A DNA stretch of 64,000 bases from Anaerolineaceae bacterium (GTDB taxonomy: Bacteria; Chloroflexota; Anaerolineae; Aggregatilineales; Phototrophicaceae): the NCBI GenBank assembly GCA_016124855.1, contig WGMX01000008.1, positions 62,001 to 126,000 on the forward strand, in the 5' to 3' direction. The notes beneath the pieces were generated by a model. The model saw only the letters and a program-made list of their open reading frames with translations. It did not search any database and was not told the DNA's origin. Below, piece after piece: positions 63,610 to 64,000 of this stretch (its first letter is position 1; the number at the start of each line of letters is the position of its first letter). A program made the translations under genes and the position numbers.

Positions 63610-64000
63610 TTAATCGTTTCGCCGCCCCCGAATCAAAGCGCCGGGAATCTGGAAACGATAGTTTGGTTGAACGTCCATCGCGTTACGTACTTCTGCGGGC
63701 GCACCATCAAACAATGTTTTGATCATGGATACGCTAGGGGCTGGTGTCGCCATACGAAATACCCACGCATCAAAATCGAGCGGAAGCTGCCATGTGTACA
63801 GCACTTCCGGCGTAAAACCAGCATCACGGAACATGTGATTCCACTGCGTGATGCTGTGATCACGCACGTGAGATGGATCACGAATCAGTTCAATCGTTTG
63901 CAAGAATGTATCGAGTGTTGGAGCTTCGTCGGCAACAATGTCACTTAAGATAAATTGGCCACCGGGTTTCAATACTCGTCGAAATTCGGCCAAAGCGCGC
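63610..64000 (-). CDS. Partial SAM-dependent methyltransferase, 5' end beyond the window
   Basis: The frame is open to the window edge, so about 130 C-terminal residues are visible. EFRRVLKPGGQFILSDIVADEAPTLD is the UbiE/Methyltransf_11 motif after the SAM site, and ITQWNHMFRDAGF is the usual late helix. The SAM-binding motif I is outside the window. The TTG at 63993 is only internal. The target is unknown. Confidence 0.8.
   Translation of the reverse strand, partial: RALAEFRRVLKPGGQFILSDIVADEAPTLDTFLQTIELIRDPSHVRDHSITQWNHMFRDAGFTPEVLYTWQLPLDFDAWVFRMATPAPSVSMIKTLFDGAPAEVRNAMDVQPNYRFQIPGALIRGRRND

Noticed and set aside
1..64000. CRISPR arrays, integrases, transposases or prophage genes
   Set aside because: I found no direct-repeat/spacer pattern and no recognisable recombinase or phage protein on either strand.

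Overview
The window is about 64 kb of a bacterial chromosome with moderate GC (my estimate, just under 50%). It most resembles a Chloroflexota genome of the Anaerolineae side; this is inference. It rests on several proteins with long Thr/Pro/Ser linkers joining LysM, LytR-CpsA-Psr or FMN-binding domains to a membrane anchor, a Suf-only Fe-S pathway split into sufCBD and sufSU plus a Rieske protein, a MutL with endonuclease motifs, and no lipopolysaccharide genes. Genes are dense on both strands. I see no transposase, integrase, prophage or CRISPR array. Both window ends cut genes.

Layout. 1-5410 (+): end of an unknown gene, a secreted trypsin-like protease, tlyA and lepA. 5416-7226 (-): a cinA-like gene overlapping a phosphoribosyltransferase-like gene, both with altered active sites. 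7496-9798 (+): a lone sugar-type ABC ATPase and a BioF2/FemAB-like acyltransferase. 10315-13345: a small unknown gene, then a carbamoyltransferase set flanked by tiny membrane proteins, like the sxtI/J/K neighbourhood of saxitoxin clusters. 13457-18899 (+): purH, tRNA-Thr, udk, an orphan histidine kinase, mutL. 19281-25641: two tandem LysM proteins and a PfkB kinase (-), then an LCP protein and a lipoprotein (+). 25674-29605 (-): a peptide-type ABC importer without ATPases, then tRNA-Pro. 30216-32324 (+): an SH3/M23 cell-wall protein.

32400-38871: the Fe-S assembly region, with a divergent SufT/MIP18-like gene, sufC-sufB-sufD, a terminator, then sufS-sufU-Rieske. 39306-43845: a phosphodiesterase, a methyltransferase, tRNA-His, and a minus-strand operon (FMN-binding protein, ApbE, membrane NqrB/RnfD-FNR fusion) that looks like a compact trans-membrane electron-transfer unit. 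44019-49038: an SRPBCC protein, three small membrane proteins, nnr and a polyprenyl synthetase. 49157-52780: thrB and thrC divergent, then a trans-sulfuration enzyme under a SAM-I riboswitch. 53144-55462 (+): an FHA protein and a Clp-N/kinase-like fusion. 55465-63512 (-): ilvC, leuA, leuC, leuD, cimA, a cupin and leuB, the leucine and citramalate-isoleucine pathway. A methyltransferase runs off the right edge.

The most unusual signals are: (1) three homologous non-coding elements near 9.9, 19.0 and 39.0 kb, each with four copies of an 11-bp unit at almost identical spacing (34/43/44 bp); (2) the FHA plus Clp-N/kinase pair; (3) the one-operon flavin electron-transfer module; (4) the degenerate cinA/phosphoribosyltransferase overlap.
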